Below, one piece after another: positions 58,266 to 64,000 of a stretch of DNA of 64,000 nt (position 1 is its first letter; every line of letters begins with the position of its first letter). The stretch is from positions 13,079,823 to 13,143,822 of the forward strand of contig OZ018408.1 of assembly GCA_963969595.1 (NCBI GenBank). Direction: 5' to 3'. The notes beneath the pieces are model-generated. The model was not told where the DNA came from. It searched no databases and saw nothing but the letters and a program-made list of their open reading frames with translations. A program made the translations under genes and the position numbers. The stretch comes from Neckera pumila (taxonomy: Eukaryota; Streptophyta; Bryopsida; Hypnales; Neckeraceae).

Positions 58266-59058
58266 ATGGTATACATACACATTATGATCATCTTTTAAAA
58301 TATGTTTCTTATCCACTAAAATTTTAGCCTATAAATTTGGTACTATTGTAGGTAGGGGATGCAATGAGAAAAAGACCACAATAATTGCATACCTTATAAA
58401 AAAGAGGTATTTAAGAACCAAATAATAGTGTCAAAATTTGGTGTCAAAGGCCTATAAGATAGAGCCACCCATTCCTAACCAGTGACCCATTCCCGACCTA
58501 TAGATGCACGTATTTTATACCATGCTTAGAATGTTTTTTTTTCCTTTTCAAGATTGGAACTAATAAATACATGTCACATGTCCCAAGTTGTGAGAAAGAA
58601 CGTAGGAAATAATGATTAGGAAAAAATTTATTAAATAATTGGAATTGGAAGAGTCTAGAAGTTGGCCATGGATCTAGATTACTTTTTGCCTCCCAAAATC
58701 CAAAGTAATTTCAGTTCAAGCGATAAAATTACCAATTTTTTTGCAATCCTTGACATTTCTATCGATATACCTCTGAAAAATATTTGTTTTACCTTCACTA
58801 CTCTAGATCATGTTGAAATTCCTTATTCGGTCGGATATAGGTGGCTCTATCTTACAGGTTCCAAAGTACTATCTATATGAACCTTTGGTATCAAGCTATG
58901 ACCTTATTATTAGATGCTCAACCTTGAAAGAATAAGTTTAATCACCAAGGTACTTTGCCAAAAGTGATCCAATTTATAAACCAATAGGTATATGGAAGAC
59001 GAAGAAAGACGGGGATCTTGACAAATGAAAAAGAAGAACTTGTCAAACACCTCTTTAA
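58266..59058. other. AT-rich DNA with a dispersed repeat
   Basis: About 58525-58900 matches 32395-32780. Ends in TTAA at 59055-59058. No gene. Confidence 0.4.
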
Positions 59059-59979
59059 CCCCTAAAGTTTCATGACTATGTAATCACCAAAAACGCTCCA
59101 AAACTGCCATTTCTAATACAACTACCAAATTTTTGGAAAAAAACAATTTTGACATATGTAACCATAGGATCTTGTAGTATGATATTTTGAAAACATGTGG
59201 TAAAAATTTCAGAAAATTCCACTGTGTGGATCATAAGATATAAGCATTCAAAGTCTTGAAAACCATTTTTTCAATCCTGCGAAAAATTGGGCAGCTGCAC
59301 TTTGCAAGCTCACTTTTCAATGAAAAAATGCCGATGAAGGTGGTGCTTCTTTGAACTCAGTTTCCTAAACAAGTTGTCTATATGCATGAAAAATTTCACA
59401 TCATTTGGAATTGTACAACATGTAGGAAAAAAATAGTAAGTAGAAAGAAGTAGAAAATGATTCAAAATACTAAAATATTAAAAATTTAATCATGAAATTT
59501 AAAAATGCCAATACCAATGGTTGTAATGTTGTAATAATCAATCTACATCCTAGGATTTTTTTTTTTCCAAAAATATTGAAAATTGAGTTAAATAAACGAC
59601 TTTCAATTTTTTTTTAGAGTAACGAATCCATAACTGCTCGCAATTCAAAAACCCTTAGAACTTTTGACTCATTGATTGAAATGGAATGACTCAAAGCTTT
59701 TTAAGTATATATAAATGTAGAGAACCAATTTAAAAAAAAAATTCCGGAAAAACTGATTTTTTTTATCTGCCCAAACTGCCCCATTACAAAAAAAAAGTAA
59801 CATATTAGGTCACAACTTTTGACTCGTATTTTGAAATGTCATGAAACTTGGTAAACGTGAAGATATTCCTCGCCCCAACCTTCTATTAAAATTTCAGCCT
59901 CAAATATGGATATCTCTAGTCACACGTACCTGCCCAAAATTTCTATACGGCCAAAAATCGCATGTTGGTCCTTTAGGGG
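59059..59979 (-). mobile_element. TTAA-flanked non-autonomous element, subfamily A, uninterrupted (921 bp)
   Basis: Exact TTAA at 59055-59058 and 59980-59983. Ends CCCCTAAAGTTTCATG and, on the other strand, CCCCTAAAGGACCAACATG. It is the reference copy: it holds the empty sites of the insertions found in the copies at 6947 and 35905. Confidence 0.85.
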
Positions 59980-59983
59980 TTAA

Positions 59984-60640
59984 AGTGCAAGATGTAGGAT
60001 TTCCATGAAGCATGTGGCAATTAAGAATGAAGTTGCAATAATAACACAAACTGGTCTCGCCATTTAGAGATGTATATTCTTCATTTCTACAATAATTTTG
60101 CAAGTCATCCATTAATAACTTTTTGGCCTCAATGTCCTTCAAAGGTTAAGCACCTAAGAGCATGGCCACTATTACGCGCCCAACTTAGCACACTCAAATT
60201 TTCTATCTAATTTGAAGGGCCCTCAATTTTCTTGTCCTTCATCGTTGCTCACCAAACACAGCTCATAAATTGCGCAATGACCACTCATCAAGTAGAGTAT
60301 AGGATAAAGCAATTAAATTTAGGATGAATAGTGATTTCAAGGGCCATTCTTTGACATGCTAAGATCGAGTGTTCTAGAATATTGTGAAGGACTCGTAGTG
60401 CTTTTCATGCAATTTGAAGAGTCTTAGATCCATAGCATGTAGCGGCCATGCTCAAATACTAGTGCGCCAATCCAAATTCAAAGGGGTGGTGTTATTTCTC
60501 TCAGTTCCAAATATGGAATGCTTGTTGGTTACAAGGGTTCACACCTACTGGCAGGAAATGAATGAATACCAGTGGTCAATGAATGCCCAGAGCGACGGAC
60601 GGACGACTAAGTCCCAGCGAAAGTGAAGTTCCGGATGGAT
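59984..60640. other. Intergenic DNA
   Basis: AT-rich at first, rising in G+C after 60.4 kb. No gene; the frame at 60414-60626 has no signature. Confidence 0.4.
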
Positions 60641-61599
60641 TCTGTCCAAACATCGTTGCTATCGACGACGATTCCGTCCTCCTGTCCAATCCCGAAATAA
60701 CTTAGACCCTCCCTGGCACAAACATCCAGTTTCCTCCCCTGATCTCCCACGTGTCTTCCACGCGTCAAGCAGCGGTGCCACCCCAGTGTGCCGCGGCTCC
60801 TCCGTCCGCCCGGGCCTCTCCGTCGCGCATCGCAAGCGACTTCATCGCCTGCCATTTTCCAGCCCCTCGCATGCACCTTCGCAGATCGAATCCCAGCTTT
60901 TCGCTTTTTCTTTCTTTCTGTCGAGTAGCACCGTCCTTTCGTGCTTCTTTCTCACTTATATCTCCTCTTCTCGTCACGCCCACCTCACTCTTCTCTCACT
61001 CTCAAACAATTTCATTCAATTCATTCCGTAACTTACGTTAGGTTGCACTTTCAAGTTCCATCACTTCAAGTTTGAGCACTCTTGTATTCGTTGCAGCGAC
61101 TGCCGTAGTGGGAGAACGAATTATCGTAGTAACCGCACGCGACGATCAGCTCTGATCAGGTGAGTTCATTGAACCTTTCTGCAGGTTTTGCGACACCTGA
61201 ATTGTCAAGTTCTATCTGTTGGTGAGCTGAACTTTGCATCCTGTCGCAGTGGCAGTGTTGGTGGGTGGGAATTTCGTGGAGATTGGTGTCCGTTGTTGAG
61301 TTCATGGGGTGTGGTAGCATCGGTTGCGTATATTGATAGCATATTTGGAAGGGAGATTACTGTTTTCTTTCTTCTTAGTTTCTGGGTTCTGAAATGCATG
61401 AGGTGGTTGCTCTACTTGTTATTAGGACAGCGACTGATATTGTTGTCTCGAAACCATTAGATTTGAATAGGTCATGGAAGGTGATCGGTATAGTATACAA
61501 ATTGCTGAAATGCAGCTGCAGAGATAGAAGAATGCAGTGAATCTGAAGTAGGCGATTCTGAATTGGTGCATTGTGTGGCAGAGATCAACAAGTTCGAGA
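60641..61599 (+). promoter_or_regulatory. Promoter and spliced 5' leader of the GEM-like gene
   Basis: A pyrimidine-rich tract (60890-61020) resembles plant 5' leader DNA. A strong donor at 61160 (GATCAG then GTGAGT) and an acceptor at 61581 (TGTGTGGCAG) predict a leader intron of 422 bp ending 18 bases before the ATG. Leader introns are common in plant genes of this kind. The transcription start itself is not visible. Confidence 0.5.
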
Positions 61600-64000
61600 A
61601 TGGATCACGGCTACCGCAACCCGGCGTCGACTGTGACGGCACCAGACGATGAGCCCCTGTTTAGGTCGCCACCAGAGGAACACCTCCCGAGTATGGGGCG
61701 ATCGCCGCAGGGGCTGCAGCAGCAGCAAATGCCTCCCAGCACGTTCGGAGCCCCGCCCATGGGAGAGCCCTCGGAGCCGAGCGCCCACCCGGACAACATC
61801 ACCGCCGCCACGCAGACGCCTGCGTCAGTCACGCATTCCACACCACCAGGTGCCGCGAGCAGCCGCATTGGACGCCAAGCGAGCGGCTCGTTCAGCAAAG
61901 CCACGGGACTGACGGGAGGAGGCTTGGGTCGGCAACCCAGTGGCTCGTTCGACAAGGCCGCGGGATTGGGCGGCGGAGGCGGCGGTGGTTTGCGCAGGCA
62001 GTCTAGTGGCGCTTACGATGCCGCCTCGGCGGCCAAGACTGATAAGGGATTTTTCGGTGGAACTCATGCTGCCGCTGGAACGACCCCGGTGGCGGCTCCC
62101 GGCGTCCACCGCCAGGAGTCGCAGCCTGGCTTTGTGCCGCCGCAGACCACCAGCGCTCCTGTCGGGGCTGCGCCTACTGGCCCTTACATGAAGACGGAAG
62201 AGGTTCCGCCTTCAGGCACTAGTAAGTTCCTATGACATTATTTATCATTCCCTTGTTTCATTCTGGATGGACTCGTTAGGTCTTTTTTCAATTTGAAATG
62301 TTCTGTTTTGTTGTTGCAGTAATGGTCTATATGCACGTGGTGGTAGCAGTGGAGGCATCAAATTGAATCTAGTCGAAAGTTGAACCTAAATCCGTCCTTA
62401 ATATTTTCTCTAATAGTTGTCTATATGCCATTTTGTCTAAAGTGCAAATGGACCTTGAGGTTGTTGTTCCAATTCCGGTTGGCTCCCAATCAAGGTCTAC
62501 AGCGGGTTTCAATTCCTGGTTTTGTAATCATCATTGAAACTTGTCTTATGGCAACCCCAAACTTTTCAAAATGGCCAGTCTAAGATTCTATTTGAGGAGA
62601 TTTGTTTGGCTGAAGTTGTTTCTTATACGAGGCTCTTTGAGGTGTTGAGAAAATCAGAGTAAGCATAATGTAGGCATGTATTAGGGTAAGATAGCATAAT
62701 GATTTTCAGAATTCACAACTGATTAAATGTAACTCTAAAACGTCGTGGGTTAAGTTCATTTTAGTTTTTTACAGCATGAAATTACAACATTACTTCCCAT
62801 TATGTGCAGATAGGTCAGATCCTTCTTTGCTTGATTTAAGGCAACTTACCTTACTTGATTCCTCATGCTTTGCTGCGAGTCTATATTGTCTATTTTGTGA
62901 TTCTTGATTGAATGGGATCGCAGTACTCGGGATTTGGATGACATTGTGATATATTGGCTTCAACTATTTTGTGATCACAGAAACTGACATGTTGAGTTCC
63001 TCTCTTGATTGTTTCCAGATTCAATGAACTCGGTAGTGGAGAATTTCAACAAGTACATGTCGAAAGCAGAAGGACTCGCAGGAAACATTTGGGGTCATAG
63101 TAAGTTGCAAACGCTCCTCTCTCCACACAATTATGCCAGAAGTTTCTAGTTTCTTTCGTACATTTGTAACTTACATGTGAAGTAAGTGTGTACTGCAGTC
63201 CTTATCAAGTTTAGCCTACTTATTTTAAACACTTCCGTGTGAGCGATGTGCTTCAGAGATATCTGGGAGCGACGGCATTTTGTTTTTCAGAAATCGTAAT
63301 CACGTAGCATGCTCCAAATCACAAGTAGTAATTTGAGACAGCTTAACCCTGTAAGATCTATGCAACCATAAATGAGTTGCTTTTACTGAAGAAGTATCAC
63401 ATGGTGGACCTTAGAAGTGTTCATTACTCATCCAGACCTAATTAGAATTTCGGAGTAGTTGCTGAGCATGCATGCGAACAGTTGCTTACTGAACATGGAT
63501 TTGGGGGATGTTGGTTGCAGTGAAGACTGGTCCCTCGGTCGCAGACACAGCCCGGGGCCGGGTGAGCCAAGGAATCAAGATGGTCCAAGAAGGCGGGTTT
63601 GAAGGGCTATACAAATCCACGTTCGGTCCCATGGCGGAAGGCGAGCAGCTTCGCAAGACTTATGCTTGTTACCTCTCCACCTCCACGGGTCCTGTGGCCG
63701 GCACTCTCTACGTCTCCAACTTGAAGTTCTCCTTTTCCAGTGACCGGCCTCTCGCGTACAAAGCCGAATCTGGCCAGCAAGCCTGGAGTTACTACAAGAT
63801 GGTGCTGCCCCTGGACAAAGTGAAGGAGGTTGTTTCGTCGTTTAACGAAAATAAGCCTCTGGAGAAGTACATTCAAGTGGTGACTACGGATGGGCACGAT
63901 TTCTGGTTCATGGGGTTTGTGAACTACGACAAGGGTGTGACGAACATGCAACATGCGCTGCAACACGTTGGAGAGATTGATCCCAACGGTGGACTGAAGT
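61600..64000 (+). CDS. GEM-like GRAM-domain protein, 3' end outside window
   Basis: Exons 61600-62221, 63019-63099 and 63521 onward join in frame (phases 1 and 1) and code for at least 393 residues. The first 207 are Pro/Gly/Ser/Gln-rich and hold three related boxes, GRQASGSF, GRQPSGSF and RRQSSGAY. Exon two has NSVVENFNKYMSKAEGLAGN and the IWGH end, the usual entry into the GEM domain. Exon three carries TGPSVADTARGRVSQGIKMV, then the GRAM domain from about residue 275: GEQLRKTYACYLSTSTGPVA, then GTLYVSNLKFSFSSDRPLAY, later EKYIQVVTTDGHDFWFMGF. GEM in Arabidopsis links cell division and fate through CDT1 and represses GL2; GEM-like 5 is stress-responsive. GRAM domains bind membrane lipids. 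The frame still runs at base 64000 and probably ends soon after. ATG 61600 is the first in the exon. Confidence 0.92.

Overview
The window is nuclear DNA from a land plant. Six multi-exon gene models are clear: an ABHD11-type alpha/beta hydrolase, a BRANCHLESS TRICHOME/USO1-like coiled-coil protein, UNC-50, a GT43 xylan-type glycosyltransferase, a plant multi-pass membrane protein of the At1g31130/At4g19950 group, and a GEM-like GRAM-domain protein. GT43 of this type, the coiled-coil family and the GEM family point to plants. The coding exons are GC-rich while the intergenic DNA is strongly AT-rich and full of small inverted-repeat elements. I lean toward a seedless plant such as a moss, but the sequence alone does not prove this.

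Layout: 1-2.7 kb, 3' part of the hydrolase gene (+). 2.7-11 kb, AT-rich repeats: TTAA-flanked elements, MITEs and one nested Stowaway-like element. 12.3-14.7 kb, coiled-coil gene (+). About 15.1-15.5 kb, a minus-strand coding relic. 15.5-21.3 kb, repeats. 21.4-25.4 kb, UNC-50 (+, ten exons). 26.2-28.6 kb, GT43 gene (-, four exons), tail to tail with UNC-50. 28.6-40 kb, a repeat-rich block with several TTAA elements and TA-flanked MITEs. 40-44.4 kb, a short 15-bp repeat array, a telo-box pair and an intronless reading frame encoding a Tyr/Gly/Gln-rich repeat protein with a Cys-rich tail. 45-48 kb, a segment bounded by 115-bp direct repeats with one orphan minus-strand exon inside. 51.5-53.1 kb, the multi-pass membrane protein (+). 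53-60.6 kb, more repeats. 61.6-64 kb, GEM-like gene (+), cut by the window end.

The genes do not form a pathway. Each is an independent plant transcription unit separated by repeat DNA. The most unusual content is the repeat fraction: eleven elements of four size classes end in C-rich inverted repeats (typically CCCCTAAAGG) and sit between TTAA tetranucleotides, several exact and some decayed. That is the signature of the piggyBac superfamily. None encodes a visible transposase. Nested insertions inside them can be dated relative to one another because uninterrupted copies occur in the same window. The second item worth attention is the YG-repeat protein, which carries a nearly perfect 120-bp internal duplication and a C-terminal pattern of paired cysteines.
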